Shown: positions 1-8,346, counted from the first letter of the stretch. The stretch: 64,000 nucleotides of DNA from Pleomorphomonas oryzae DSM 16300 (GCF_000422965.1 NZ_AUHB01000005.1:1-64000); one strand, 5' to 3'. Notes: a model not told the origin generated them from the letters alone. Numbers and translations are program-made.

Positions 1-243
1 AAACTCGGCCCGCTCGTCAGAGAGGTTGTTGGCCGCCTGGATCACCAGGATCTTGAACATCATCACCGGATCGAACGGAGGCCGACCGCCTTGCGGGCCG
101 TTGGTGTAATCAAGGGCCGTCAACAGATCGGCTCGGAATATCTCGAAGTCGACGGTCTTGCCAAATGCCTCCAACTGGTCACCGAGGTCGCTCAGCCGCT
201 TCAGCCGGTCATCGAAGTCAAAAAAGCCAGGCAGTCCAGACAT
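1..243 (-). mobile_element. IS5-family transposase, N-terminal part (cut by window edge)
   Basis: The minus strand from 243 reads an open frame that begins MSGLPGFFDFDDRLKRL and continues through GGRPPFDPVMMFKILVIQ to LSDERAEF at the window edge. This is the N-terminal DUF772-like region of IS5-family transposases, where the 'G(R/K)PP(F/Y)DPV.MFKIL' and 'LSDE..E' blocks are typical. The DDE catalytic part would lie left of base 1 and cannot be checked. The IS terminus should lie upstream of the start codon, roughly 244-330, but I could not fix the terminal inverted repeat or target duplication with only one end in view. Family assignment is sure; intactness is unknown. Confidence 0.85.
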
Positions 244-326
244 CGCCAGAGCCCTCCGCCACAAGGCAAAGGGAATCATAAAACCACTGATTTGGCGAGG
301 TTTTTAGAAGCGTCCAATTTCATACC

Positions 327-434
327 ACCTGCGAGGCTCTCAGTGACGCACCCAATGCCGACCTCACGCGCCGGCTGACGGAGGCGGGCGTTCATCTGTT
401 CAACGCACCCAAGCTTGGTGAAAGCGCGGCATGA
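327..434 (+). pseudogene. Possible 3' remnant of a gene interrupted by the IS
   Basis: A short frame without its own start reads TCEALSDAPNADLTRRL, then TEAGVHLFNAPKLGESAA and a TGA at 432-434. The composition is protein-like, with codons typical of the surrounding genes, and it begins just where the IS end is expected. I therefore infer that it is the C-terminal tail of a gene disrupted by insertion. I do not recognise the family. It could equally be chance coding potential in high-GC DNA. Confidence 0.3.
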
Positions 435-456
435 CCTGAAACCAGAAGAATGAAGG

Positions 457-474
457 GGGCACCCTTGGGCGCCC
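457..474 (-). terminator. Hairpin downstream of the SDR gene
   Basis: Eight-base arms GGGCGCCC and GGGTGCCC (one G-T pair) lie almost back to back, 15 bases past the stop of the minus-strand SDR gene, and are followed on that strand by a weakly T-rich stretch. This is a plausible rho-independent terminator, but the T-run is poor. Confidence 0.4.
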
Positions 475-488
475 ATCTGTCTGGCTCG

Positions 489-1232
489 TCAGAGTGCGAA
501 ACCGCCATCGATGGTCAGGCTGGCGCCGGTGATGAAACTGGCTTCGCCGCGCGTCAGGTAGGAGACCATGCCGGCGATCTCATCCGGCTCGGCCATGCGC
601 TTCAGCGGCACCATGCCCATCACCATGTCCATCCCCTCGTTGCCAAGGGAGCCGATCATGTCGGTCCGGGTCGGCCCGGGCTGGACATTGTTGATGGTGA
701 TGCCGCGCGGCGCCAGATCGAGGGCGAGGCCCTTGACCATGCCGGCCACCGCCGCCTTGGTCGTCTGGTAGACGCTGGCACCCGGGAAGCCGCTGCGCAC
801 GGCGATGTTGCTGCCGATGGTAATAATGCGCCCGCCGTCCTTCAGATGCGGCAGGGCCGCCTGGATGGCGAGGAACACGCCACGCACGTTGACGTCGAGC
901 TGTAGGTCGAGATCTTCCAGCGGAACGGTATCGACCATGCCCATGCGGGCGACGCCGGCGTTGACGACAACGACATCCAGCCGGCCGAAGCGATCGATGG
1001 TGGTGCCAACGGCGGCCTTGATATCGTTCTGGCTGGCACTATCGGCCTTGATGGCCAACGCCTCGCCGCCGGCATTGCGCACCTTGGCGGCCAAATCATC
1101 GGCGGCATCCGGGCGCGAGACGTAGGTGAAGGGAACGGTGTAGCCGTCTTCAGCCAGCCGTGACACGATGGCGGCACCGATGCCGCGCGAACCGCCGAAT
1201 ACCAGGGCTACTTTCCTGTTGTCGTCACTCAT
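489..1232 (-). CDS. SDR-family NAD(P)-dependent oxidoreductase
   Basis: A classical short-chain dehydrogenase/reductase of 247 residues. The nucleotide-binding GGSRGIG motif is near the N-terminus, followed by NAG (VVVVNAGVAR), the catalytic Ser region (IITIGSNIA), YxxxK (YQTTK) and the usual C-terminal ITGASLTIDGG. The start at MSDDNRK is chosen because a GGAGAAG ribosome site sits just upstream; an earlier in-frame ATG would read through that site. The substrate cannot be told from sequence. It lies downstream of a TetR gene on the same strand, and a palindrome matching one upstream of that regulator precedes it, so it is probably a TetR target induced by a small carbonyl or toxic compound. 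Confidence 0.9.
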   Translation of the reverse strand: MSDDNRKVALVFGGSRGIGAAIVSRLAEDGYTVPFTYVSRPDAADDLAAKVRNAGGEALAIKADSASQNDIKAAVGTTIDRFGRLDVVVVNAGVARMGMVDTVPLEDLDLQLDVNVRGVFLAIQAALPHLKDGGRIITIGSNIAVRSGFPGASVYQTTKAAVAGMVKGLALDLAPRGITINNVQPGPTRTDMIGSLGNEGMDMVMGMVPLKRMAEPDEIAGMVSYLTRGEASFITGASLTIDGGFAL

Positions 1233-1246
1233 CGTCTTCTCCATTT

Positions 1247-1265
1247 TTGACTGATTAGTCCATAA
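1247..1265. promoter_or_regulatory. Putative TetR operator upstream of the SDR gene
   Basis: TTGACTGATTAGTCCATAA contains the palindromic core GACTGATTAGTC. Its reverse complement, TTATGGACTAATCAGTCAA, matches the site at 1903-1921 at 17 of 19 positions. It lies 15 bases upstream of the SDR start codon, where a repressor would block transcription. Confidence 0.7.
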
Positions 1266-1303
1266 TTGATCAGGCTTCGGGCAGGTCCCCGATTTCAATT
1301 CTA

Positions 1304-1885
1304 TTATGCTCTGAGGCGTTCCACTGCGAAGGCGGCGAGGGCGTGAAGTTCCTGGGCTCCCGCGCCGCCTCTCGCCGCGAGCTGGAAGCCGGTCATCGTG
1401 ATCTCGATAAAGGCAGCCGCCTGCTCGGCGTCGACGTTGGGATCGACTTCACCCAGCCTTTGTCCCTCCCGAATGCGTTCCACCACCTTGGCGTGGAAGA
1501 CCGCGATCATCTTCTCTCGCATCTCCACCAACTCGGGATCGGTGATACCGAATTCGCCGATCGATCCAGCACCCATGCAGCCCTTGCAGCGCAAGGCGTC
1601 ATCGTCCGGGATGAGGCCGACCAACAGGTCCAGCAGGCCTTTCAGCGGCGAAGCCGGTGTGGTTAGGCGCCCGAGGTGGCAACTCGTGGCGTTTCGCTGA
1701 TAGGTTTCCAGGGCTTCCAGATAGAGTTGACGCTTGTCGCCGAAAGCGTTGTAGAAACTCTGTCGGCCAATATTCATCGCCTGGACCAGGTCCTCCGTCG
1801 ACGTAGCCGCGAAGCCCTTGGACCAGAACACATCGATCGCAGCCGTTAGCGCTGCATCCCTATCGAACTCCCGTGGTCTTGCCAT
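1304..1885 (-). CDS. TetR/AcrR-family transcriptional regulator
   Basis: A 193-residue regulator. The N-terminal helix-turn-helix reads RDAALTAAIDVFWSKGFAATSTEDLVQAMNIGRQSFYNAFGDKRQLYLEAL, with the FxxKGF, T..DL and (S/L)(F/Y)xxFxxK blocks of the TetR family. The C-terminal part, with CKGCMGAGS and a TetR_C-like helical core, resembles the subgroup that controls oxidoreductases and efflux. The start at MARPREFD (1885) is preferred over the further upstream ATG because family members begin this way and the operator overlaps the upstream stretch. It is upstream of and co-oriented with the SDR; paired palindromes suggest autoregulation and control of the SDR. Confidence 0.92.
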   Translation of the reverse strand: MARPREFDRDAALTAAIDVFWSKGFAATSTEDLVQAMNIGRQSFYNAFGDKRQLYLEALETYQRNATSCHLGRLTTPASPLKGLLDLLVGLIPDDDALRCKGCMGAGSIGEFGITDPELVEMREKMIAVFHAKVVERIREGQRLGEVDPNVDAEQAAAFIEITMTGFQLAARGGAGAQELHALAAFAVERLRA

Positions 1886-1902
1886 GACGGAGATGTAGCG
1901 CG

Positions 1903-1921
1903 TTATGGACTGATCGGTCAA
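1903..1921. promoter_or_regulatory. Putative TetR operator upstream of the regulator
   Basis: TTATGGACTGATCGGTCAA, centred on the near-palindrome GACTGATCGGTC, lies 18 bases upstream of the TetR start codon. It matches the inverted copy before the SDR gene at 17 of 19 positions. GAC(T/C)-rich palindromes of this size are typical TetR-family operators. Confidence 0.7.
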
Positions 1922-1975
1922 GAATGAGGCGATCACGTTCACGTGGGAGGAAACTGGCGGCTTTGGGAAGGGAAC

Positions 1976-2052
1976 TGGCGCACCCGACAGGATTCGAACC
2001 TGTGACCTCTGCCTTCGGAGGGCAGCACTCTATCCAGCTGAGCTACGGGTGC
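1976..2052 (-). tRNA. tRNA-Arg (anticodon CCG)
   Basis: The minus strand folds into a full cloverleaf: acceptor GCACCCG/CGGGTGC, D-arm AGCTCAGCTGGATAGAGT, anticodon arm CTGCC-CTCCGAA-GGCAG with CCG at 34-36, T-arm with GGTTCGAATCC, discriminator G and an encoded CCA. It reads the CGG codon, which is frequent in this high-GC DNA. Confidence 0.97.
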
Positions 2053-2250
2053 GTGATCGTCGCGAACACGCGAAACACGGTTCGTATAACCGACTTCGCG
2101 GACAAGGCAAAGGAAAAAGCAATGCCTTTCGTGCGGCGAACCAATGGCAAGGATAATACGTGTGGCGCCCCCCCGCGCGAGCGCAGGCAGCCACCCCGCA
2201 TTGCCTGATCAACACATGGCTATGGTCGGCATGTAGATGGAAAGCTGCAT

Positions 2251-2282
2251 ACGAAAACGGCGCCGGAAGGACCGGCGCCGTT
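2251..2282 (-). terminator. Rho-independent terminator of the WDPADS-repeat gene
   Basis: Perfect 11-base arms AACGGCGCCGG/CCGGCGCCGTT with a 5-base loop, followed on the minus strand by TTTTCGT. It lies 25 bases past the stop codon of the small exported protein gene. Confidence 0.8.
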
Positions 2283-2307
2283 GATTGGGCAGCGTCTGAA
2301 GGGACTA

Positions 2308-2634
2308 TTACTTGCCGACGGGAACTTCGACGAAGGTGCTGTCGGCCGGATCCCACATGCGCACGATCGTGGCATTGGTCTTCACAGCCTCATGGGTGCC
2401 GATCACCGGCGCAGCGCCGACCTTGGTCGTTACGAACGCGCTGTCGGCCGGATCCCACATGGTGGAGGTCTCAGTATAACGCGCCGTGTCATTGTTGGCG
2501 GTTGCCGGGGCCTTCACCGAACCGACGGCAAAGGTGCTATCGGCCGGATCCCAGTAGGTCTGTTCGGCAGCGGAGGCCAGGCTCGGAAGGGCGATGGCGG
2601 TAACAGCAACGACGGCAAGAGCAAAGGTGTTCAT
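2308..2634 (-). CDS. Small exported protein with three WDPADS repeats
   Basis: A 108-residue protein with a clear Sec signal peptide (MNTFALAVVAVTAIALPSLASA, predicted cut after ASA-A). The mature part of about 86 residues carries the block WDPADS(T/A)F three times: YWDPADSTFAVGSV, MWDPADSAFVTTKV and MWDPADSTFVEVPV, spaced about 33 to 36 residues apart. I know no family with this repeat. No cysteines or membrane segments follow the signal. The second in-frame ATG (2634) is chosen because CGGAG lies 7 bases before it; the first (2640) is too close. Monocistronic, with its own terminator. Periplasmic or secreted; function unknown. Confidence 0.8.
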   Translation of the reverse strand: MNTFALAVVAVTAIALPSLASAAEQTYWDPADSTFAVGSVKAPATANNDTARYTETSTMWDPADSAFVTTKVGAAPVIGTHEAVKTNATIVRMWDPADSTFVEVPVGK

Positions 2635-3053
2635 TTCCATACTCCGTGTAATTCGATAGCGTCGTTAGGCCGTTGGAAGTTCATATCCAGCCCCGGACAT
2701 TCGTCTCGCTTCGATAATCACAGACGTATGCCGATGCTCTTCACGGAAAAAGGGGACTTCAAATCAATATGACACGATGGATTCCGTGAACTGTTTTCAC
2801 GAGTTCGTGTGAAGCTGTGATCGTCGGCGCAATTCATCGCGACTGGTCCCGCACGACTATTTGATATGGTCTCGGGGGGCTTGTTTTTTTGGCTGGAGCG
2901 CCCGATCGAGGCGGCTACCGGCTACAGGACGGCCGGAAGTTGACGGATCTACCGAAGTGCGGCTGGGGAGACAGATACACGATTTCGATGGGCGAAACGC
3001 AACGCGGTTCGAATCGCCAAGTTGGCGCGAGCAGCAGAATTAGGGAGAGGTAA
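2635..3053. other. Intergenic region without a recognisable gene
   Basis: About 420 bases between the WDPADS-repeat gene and tRNA-His. Short frames exist on both strands but none has a ribosome site or a protein-like composition. It should hold the promoter of the repeat gene. I see no RNA gene here. Confidence 0.5.
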
Positions 3054-3130
3054 TGGTACAGCTGGCTGGGCTTGAACCAGCGACCTTCGGAGCCACAATC
3101 CGACGCTCTAGCCAACTGAGCTACAGCTGC
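3054..3130 (-). tRNA. tRNA-His (anticodon GTG), no encoded G-1
   Basis: Cloverleaf with acceptor GCAGCTG/CAGCTGT (G1-U72 wobble), D-arm AGCTCAGTTGGCTAGAGC, anticodon arm TCGGA-TTGTGGC-TCCGA with GTG, T-arm GCTGGTTCAAGCCCAGC, discriminator A and encoded CCA. The base before position 1 is T, not G. Most bacterial tRNA-His genes encode G-1; a subset of alphaproteobacteria lacks it and uses A73, which fits here. Confidence 0.96.
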
Positions 3131-3174
3131 ACATGACGGCGCGGAACCTAGTTGGATCGTTCTGGCATTGCAAG

Positions 3175-3205
3175 CCCCGCCGGCCACTTTTTTGCGGCCG
3201 GTGGG
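3175..3205 (-). terminator. Hairpin downstream of the chemoreceptor gene
   Basis: CCGGCC/GGCCGG core with a second short CCC/GGG stem, separated by a 10-base loop, about 20 bases past the stop codon of the minus-strand chemoreceptor. There is no clear T-run, so the role as a terminator is tentative. Confidence 0.35.
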
Positions 3206-3226
3206 AAATGATCGGTAACCCAAAGG

Positions 3227-4933
3227 TCAGGCGGCGATGACTGCTCCAAGGAAAGCGTCGATCGTCGAGCGGAGCTGGCGCGCTTCGCCGGCAACCTCAC
3301 GTGAATCCTGATCGAGTTTGTGGGCCGCCACCTCTGTTTCGCGGGCCGTTGCCAGCACGGCGCTTACATTGGTTGCCACCCGCTGCGAGCCGGCAGCGGC
3401 CGCGTTGACCGAGCGGCTGATGTTGTCGGTTGCCGCACCTTGCTCCTCAACTGCGGAGGCAATCGTTCCAGTATAGCGGTCGACCTCCTGCATGGTGGAA
3501 CTTATCGCCTGGATCGCCTCCACGGCATCCGCTGTCGCATCCTGAATGTTATCGACCTGAGCGGCTATTTCCTCGGTCGCTTTGGCGGTCTGACCGGCGA
3601 GATTCTTCACCTCCGCCGCAACGACGGCAAAACCCTTGCCCGCCTCACCGGCTCGCGCCGCTTCGATGGTTGCATTGAGCGCCAAGAGGTTGGTCTGTTC
3701 GGCGATCGCCCTGATCAGCGTGACCACCTCGCCAATCTTGGTGGCGCCAGCGGCGAGACGGTTGATCTTAGTGTCGGCGTCGCGCGTGCCGCGCGCGGCA
3801 TCGGCAACGACGGTACCGGTACGGTGGATCTGGGCGGATATCTCTCCGATCGACGCGGAGAGTTCCTCGGTTGCCGAGGCGACGGTCTGTACATTGTCGG
3901 TGGCGTCACATGAGGCGTTCGAGGCGGCGCCGGCGTCCTCCACGGTGCGGAGCGCGCCGGTTGTCAACGAACTGGCAGTCGCCAAGAGATCATCGACCGT
4001 CTTGTTCACAGCGCCGAGCGCCATCTGCGTGGAGGCGCGGAATTCGCCGATCAACGCTTCGACGCGCTCCTGCCGTGCGACCCGTTCGGCGACTTCGGCG
4101 CCCTTGTCCCGTTCGAGCGCGATGCGGGTGGCCGCACTGTTCTTGAGAATGACGACGGCACGGGCGATGCTGCCCACTTCGTTGCCATAGTTGGCATAGG
4201 GAATGTCCTCGGCGAGATCGTCGCGCGAAATTCGCTCCATCAGCACCGAGAGAAGCGTCACGGGACGGATAAGGCGTGCGACCAGCAAAGACGCACCAGT
4301 CGAGATGACGGCGGCCATCAACAGACCGAGCAGCGAGATCTTCAGGACCAGCCCGTCTTTGGTTGCCGCGACGGTCGCCTCGGGAATGCCGGCGAACAGA
4401 ATGCCGATGACCTGGCCGGAGGGATCTTTGATCGGGATGTAGAGAGTAAGATAAGGCGCACCGAGAATCGCCGCCTCACCGGCGAAGCTACGGCCCTGCT
4501 TGATCGCCGCGTAGGCGGGCGATGTCTTGCCAAGGTCGGTCCCTACTGCGCGGCTGCCATCGGCTTTCTTGATCGACGTCGTCACCCGCGTGAAGTCGTC
4601 CTTGGCTTTGTCATAGGCGAAGATCGTAGCCGCGGCGCCTGCCGTGCGGGTGAGGTTGTCGATGAGATCGTGCGTGGGGAATGAGGGAAGGGCCGGCACC
4701 TCGATATGATCGACGGCATCCCCCGACCAAGCGATGGTCGCACCGGCAATGTCCTTCTGCATCAGAAGGGCGCCTGTCCTGATGGCGATCGTCTGTTTTT
4801 CCAATGCCTGCCGCGCGGCGTCATTCGAGAGTGTGGCGTAAACGACAGACAGCAAAAGGCAGACGGTCAGTGTAATGGATATCGCGACGGCTGCACCAAT
4901 GGTCTTCCACAACTTGACTCGATTGAGGAACAT
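3227..4933 (-). CDS. Methyl-accepting chemotaxis protein, Cache type
   Basis: A 568-residue chemoreceptor. A first membrane segment (about residues 11-33) is followed by a periplasmic single-Cache-like domain ([22 protein letters not shown] ... [24 protein letters not shown]). A second membrane segment near residue 200, a HAMP linker ([18 protein letters not shown]) and a cytoplasmic signalling domain follow. Its hairpin tip, [21 protein letters not shown], is the canonical contact for CheA and CheW. No C-terminal CheR-tether pentapeptide is seen. The start at MFLNRVKLW is taken because GAAGAAGCGGAAA precedes it. The ligand is unknown; Cache domains of this type often bind small carboxylates. 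Confidence 0.93.
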   Translation of the reverse strand: MFLNRVKLWKTIGAAVAISITLTVCLLLSVVYATLSNDAARQALEKQTIAIRTGALLMQKDIAGATIAWSGDAVDHIEVPALPSFPTHDLIDNLTRTAGAAATIFAYDKAKDDFTRVTTSIKKADGSRAVGTDLGKTSPAYAAIKQGRSFAGEAAILGAPYLTLYIPIKDPSGQVIGILFAGIPEATVAATKDGLVLKISLLGLLMAAVISTGASLLVARLIRPVTLLSVLMERISRDDLAEDIPYANYGNEVGSIARAVVILKNSAATRIALERDKGAEVAERVARQERVEALIGEFRASTQMALGAVNKTVDDLLATASSLTTGALRTVEDAGAASNASCDATDNVQTVASATEELSASIGEISAQIHRTGTVVADAARGTRDADTKINRLAAGATKIGEVVTLIRAIAEQTNLLALNATIEAARAGEAGKGFAVVAAEVKNLAGQTAKATEEIAAQVDNIQDATADAVEAIQAISSTMQEVDRYTGTIASAVEEQGAATDNISRSVNAAAAGSQRVATNVSAVLATARETEVAAHKLDQDSREVAGEARQLRSTIDAFLGAVIAA

Positions 4934-5316
4934 TTTCCGCTTCTTCTGTAGTAAAAACCGTAACTTACCTGCAATGCGCCAATAATGATGAACCAAGACT
5001 TAAACTTGCGCTTATGCGCAGACTCCTTCGCATAAATGCTGAGTCTCAACCCGCCCGTGCGAGGGCCGGCGAGGTAGGGCGACGGGCATGAACATGCGGG
5101 ATACGGACAATGCCCGGGCGCTGTTAAGGAATTGTTCAGCTTAAAATTCTTTTTCTCTTCCGGAAAATTCGACTCGCAAGGGAAAGAAAAGCTTTATGCC
5201 CATATCTATTACAGGCCAAGGTGAGCGGCTCGTTGAGCCGGCTCTGATTGTCATGCCATTTTGAGCGAGGTGGGTTCGGCATGCGGAGGTAGGGCGCGTT
5301 TGGGGGGGAAGGTGTC
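4934..5316. other. Divergent intergenic region
   Basis: About 380 bases between the chemoreceptor (minus) and a small membrane protein gene (plus). It includes an AT-rich stretch around 5130-5215 that is likely to hold promoters. No gene, RNA or strong repeat is evident. Confidence 0.5.
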
Positions 5317-5796
5317 ATGCAGTCACGGGTCGCCTCGCACCACACTTCGATCGGCACTCCCGCCAAGAAAAAGGGAGGCAAGATCACGTCTGCCGGCCGC
5401 CGCAAAAATGGCGGCCATCAAGACGCTCGCTCCATCATCATTGCCGGCATCGTGGCGTTGGTGCTCGCGTCGATTGTCCTGGCAATCTGGTTTTATGTGA
5501 AGCCCTTGGAGGTAGCCTCGCCGGGTCCCGGACCGCGTCTGCCGCCTACCGCTGCCGATCTCGAAATGAAGAAGACCCATTCTTACTGGAAGGTCGGCAG
5601 CAACACCTATCGGCATTACATCACCAATGCCAGCACCGGCGAGATCGTCGATGCCGGCACGATCACAATCAAGGAAATGCTAGACCAGGGTATCGAAGTT
5701 CCCGGCTATAGCCTGCCAAGCAAGGCCACAAGCTCATCGAGTGGCTCTTCCGAGCTGGCAGCCCGCTTTCAGGCGATCCAGGACCACCTCAAATAG
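5317..5796 (+). CDS. Small single-pass membrane protein, unknown function
   Basis: A 159-residue protein not recognised as any named family. The N-terminal 38 residues are strongly basic (KKKGGK, GRRKNGG). One membrane helix follows (about residues 39-60, SIIIAGIVALVLASIVLAIWFYV), then a proline-rich linker and a short soluble domain containing SYWKVGSNTYRHYITNASTGEIVDAGTITIKEMLDQG. A serine-rich tail precedes the C-terminus. The topology suggests that the basic end stays in the cytoplasm and the small domain lies outside. The start has a purine-rich stretch (GGGGGGAAGG) just upstream. It ends 8 bases into the antisense 3' end of the ornithine cyclodeaminase gene, so the two genes are convergent. 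Confidence 0.65.
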   Translation: MQSRVASHHTSIGTPAKKKGGKITSAGRRKNGGHQDARSIIIAGIVALVLASIVLAIWFYVKPLEVASPGPGPRLPPTAADLEMKKTHSYWKVGSNTYRHYITNASTGEIVDAGTITIKEMLDQGIEVPGYSLPSKATSSSSGSSELAARFQAIQDHLK

Positions 5797-6844
5797 CTGC
5801 CGCCTCCGCGCGCACCAGCATGCCATAGAGATCCCGCGGCTCGTCGGGATCGGCGAGCAGATCGAGTTCCTGGTAGAAGGGCGTTCCGGCGAGCTTGTCG
5901 CGCACGTAGCGGAGTGCTGAAAAGTCTTCGATGGCAAAGCCGACGGAATCGAACAGCGTCACCTCGACGGGTGAGACACGGCCTGGCGCAGCACCGCTGA
6001 GAACCTCCCAAAGTTCGGTGACAGGATGATCGGCGGCAAGCTGTTGAATCTCACCTTCGATCCTTGTCTGCGGCGCATATTCCACGAAGATCGACGACCG
6101 TTTCAGGATGTCGTGGTGAAGCTCCGTCTTGCCCGGGCAGTCGCCACCCACTGCATTGATGTGCACGCCGGAGCCGACCATGTTGTCGGTCAGGATGGTG
6201 GCATACTGCTTGTCGGCCGTCACTGTGGTGATGATGTCGGCGCCTTCGACCGCTTCCTGGCCGGAGCGGCAGGCGGTGATCGAAAAGCCGAGCGGCGCGA
6301 GGTTGCACCGGCACTTTTCCGTCGCAGCCGGATCGATGTCATAGAGACGCAAATTGCGGATACCCAGAATGGCGGCGAAGGCCAAGGCTTGAAATTCGGA
6401 TTGGGCGCCGTTGCCGATGATTGCCATGGTATCCGCGCCCTTCGGCGCAAGGCGCCGCGCCGCCATCGCCGAGGTGGCGCCGGTTCTGAGAGCGGTCAGC
6501 AGCGTCATCTCGGTGAGCAGCATCGGATAACCCGAGCCGACATCGGCCAATACACCGAAGGCGGTCACCGTCTGCTTGCCCTCCCGCATGTTCTTGGGGT
6601 GGCCGTTGACATACTTGAAGCCGTAGAGGGCACCGTCGGAGGTCGGCATCAGTTCGATGACGCCGTCCGCCGAATGGGAGGCGACACGGGGCGTCTTGTC
6701 GAAGGTCGGCCAGCGGCGAAAGTCCTCCTCGATATAGCCGGCGAGCTCGGTGAGGAAGGTCTCGACGCCGATGCTGAGCACCAGGCGCATCATGTTGTCG
6801 ACCGACACGAACGGGACGATGGCGAGCGGGGAAATGGCTTTCAT
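5789..6844 (-). CDS. ocd: Ornithine cyclodeaminase
   Basis: A 351-residue member of the ornithine cyclodeaminase/mu-crystallin family, which converts L-ornithine to L-proline and ammonia with bound NAD. Visible features are the substrate-binding N-terminal half (VIELMPTSDGALYGFKYVNGHPKN), the Rossmann motif MAIIGNGAQSEFQALAF, and the DCPGKTELH segment that carries the catalytic Asp. Length and motifs match ornithine-specific enzymes better than the lysine or alanine members. Its ATG overlaps the arginase stop codon (ATGA at 6841-6844), so the two are translationally coupled and together turn arginine into proline and urea. Confidence 0.93.
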   Translation of the reverse strand: MKAISPLAIVPFVSVDNMMRLVLSIGVETFLTELAGYIEEDFRRWPTFDKTPRVASHSADGVIELMPTSDGALYGFKYVNGHPKNMREGKQTVTAFGVLADVGSGYPMLLTEMTLLTALRTGATSAMAARRLAPKGADTMAIIGNGAQSEFQALAFAAILGIRNLRLYDIDPAATEKCRCNLAPLGFSITACRSGQEAVEGADIITTVTADKQYATILTDNMVGSGVHINAVGGDCPGKTELHHDILKRSSIFVEYAPQTRIEGEIQQLAADHPVTELWEVLSGAAPGRVSPVEVTLFDSVGFAIEDFSALRYVRDKLAGTPFYQELDLLADPDEPRDLYGMLVRAEAAAI

Positions 6845-7767
6845 GCTGCAAAGCTCCGGGTCGGCCGGTCCATCACGGTGCGGCCCATCAGGCTGGCGAG
6901 AAGGTCGACCATCAGCGTGGCGGTGCGACCGCGCTCGTCGAGAAAGGGATTGAGTTCGACGAGATCGATCGAGGAGACGAGGCCGCTGTCATGCAGCATC
7001 TCCATGATGAGATGCGCCTCACGGAAGGTCGCTCCGCCCGGCACTGTGGTGCCGACACCCGGAGCGATCGATGGGTCCAGAAAGTCGACGTCGAGGCTGA
7101 CGTGCAGGCGGCCATTCGCCGACGCGACGCGCTCGAGGAAGCGCCAGACCAGGGTGGCGACGCCATGTTCGTCGAGGGCGCGCATGTCGTGTACCGTTAT
7201 GCCCGAGCCGGCTATGGCGCGACGTTCCGCAGGGTCGACCGAGCGGATGCCGACCATGGCGACATTATCCAGCGGAACCGGATGGGAGAGCGGCGGATAG
7301 CAGCCGTGAAAGCCGTCCGCACCGGTGAAATAGGCGACCGGCGTCCCGTGAAGATTGCCGCTCTGTGTCGTGTCGAGCGTGTGAAAATCCGTGTGCGCAT
7401 CGAGCCATAGCACGAAGAGGGGGCGCCCCTCCTCTGCCGCGCGGCGGGCCATGCCGGGCACCGTGCCGGCGGCCAGTGCATGGTCGCCGCCGAGGAACAC
7501 CGGCAGGGCGCCGTCGCTTGCCCGATGGGCGGCGTCGGTCACCGTGTCGATCCAGGCGACAATCTCGGGGAGACGCCGAAGATGGGGGTAGGGAGGAGTG
7601 ACGGTCGGCAGCGGCCCGCGGCCAACATTGCCGAGATCCTCGACCTCGTGACCGAGTTCGGTGATCGCCTCGACGATGCCCGCGGTGCGATAGGCGCTCG
7701 GTCCCATCTCGCAGCCCATGCGGCCGGCGCCATCTTCCACCGGAATCCCCAGAAGCCTCACCTTCAT
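6841..7767 (-). CDS. rocF: Arginase
   Basis: A 308-residue ureohydrolase that hydrolyses L-arginine to ornithine and urea. The binuclear manganese site is complete: GGDHALAAG, WLDAHTDFHT and SLDVDFLDPS. The start MKVRLLGIPVEDGAG at 7767 matches the conserved N-terminus of bacterial arginases; the longer frame adds 26 unlikely residues. It is the first gene of an operon with ornithine cyclodeaminase and is divergent from an Lrp/AsnC regulator, a layout known for arginine and ornithine catabolism in alphaproteobacteria. Expression is probably arginine- or ornithine-induced through that regulator. Confidence 0.94.
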   Translation of the reverse strand: MKVRLLGIPVEDGAGRMGCEMGPSAYRTAGIVEAITELGHEVEDLGNVGRGPLPTVTPPYPHLRRLPEIVAWIDTVTDAAHRASDGALPVFLGGDHALAAGTVPGMARRAAEEGRPLFVLWLDAHTDFHTLDTTQSGNLHGTPVAYFTGADGFHGCYPPLSHPVPLDNVAMVGIRSVDPAERRAIAGSGITVHDMRALDEHGVATLVWRFLERVASANGRLHVSLDVDFLDPSIAPGVGTTVPGGATFREAHLIMEMLHDSGLVSSIDLVELNPFLDERGRTATLMVDLLASLMGRTVMDRPTRSFAA

Positions 7768-7870
7768 GCCCGTTTGCCCTCGCTCGGTTGGACTGCCGGC
7801 ATAAGGCCATCGTCGGCCGGCGAAGTGAACAGACGGGATTGGCAAATGAAACGGATGGGCTTATCAAAAC

Positions 7871-7885
7871 GGCAGTTATATTGCC
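7871..7885. promoter_or_regulatory. Candidate Lrp/AsnC operator
   Basis: GGCAGTTATATTGCC is an imperfect palindrome (GGCA/TGCC arms around an AT-rich centre) of 15 bases, the size and style of Lrp/AsnC sites. It lies between the divergent arginase and regulator genes, 14 bases before the regulator start codon. This is inferred from position and shape only. Confidence 0.4.
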
Positions 7886-7899
7886 CAAAACGGTGATTT

Positions 7900-8346
7900 A
7901 TGGACCGGCTCGATCAGCAATTGGTGACCCTACTGCGTCACGACGGCCGCCGTTCGGTATCCGATCTCGCTCTCGAATTGGGCGTGTCGCGCGCCACGGT
8001 GCGTGCCCGCATGGAACGTCTCCAACGCGACGGCGACATCCTCGGCTACACAGTGATCCTTCGTAACGACGCCATCGAGGCGCCGGTCAGGGCGGTGATG
8101 ATGATCGAGATCGAGGGGCATGTTCTCGACAAGGTGATCCGCCAGCTCGAGGGCTTTCCCGAGGTGGCGGCGATCCATACCACCAACGGTCGCTGGGACC
8201 TCGTTGTCGAACTCGGGGCGGCAACACTCACCGATTTCGACACCGTGCTGCGACGTATCCGTCTGCTGCCTGGTATTACCGGGTCTGACACTAGCCTGCT
8301 GCTGACAACCCCTCGCACGACGCGTGCCCGGTTGAGTGGCGGCTGA
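7900..8346 (+). CDS. Lrp/AsnC-family transcriptional regulator
   Basis: A 148-residue feast/famine regulator. The N-terminal winged helix reads DRLDQQLVTLLRHDGRRSVSDLALELGVSRATVRARMERLQRDGDILGYTVIL. The C-terminal RAM ligand-binding domain has the EVAAIHTTNGRWDLVVELGAATL core. It is divergent from the arginase-ornithine cyclodeaminase operon, so it very likely activates that operon with arginine or ornithine as effector. The upstream spacer is only about 130 bases, so the promoters are back to back. The ribosome site is weak. Confidence 0.93.
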   Translation: MDRLDQQLVTLLRHDGRRSVSDLALELGVSRATVRARMERLQRDGDILGYTVILRNDAIEAPVRAVMMIEIEGHVLDKVIRQLEGFPEVAAIHTTNGRWDLVVELGAATLTDFDTVLRRIRLLPGITGSDTSLLLTTPRTTRARLSGG

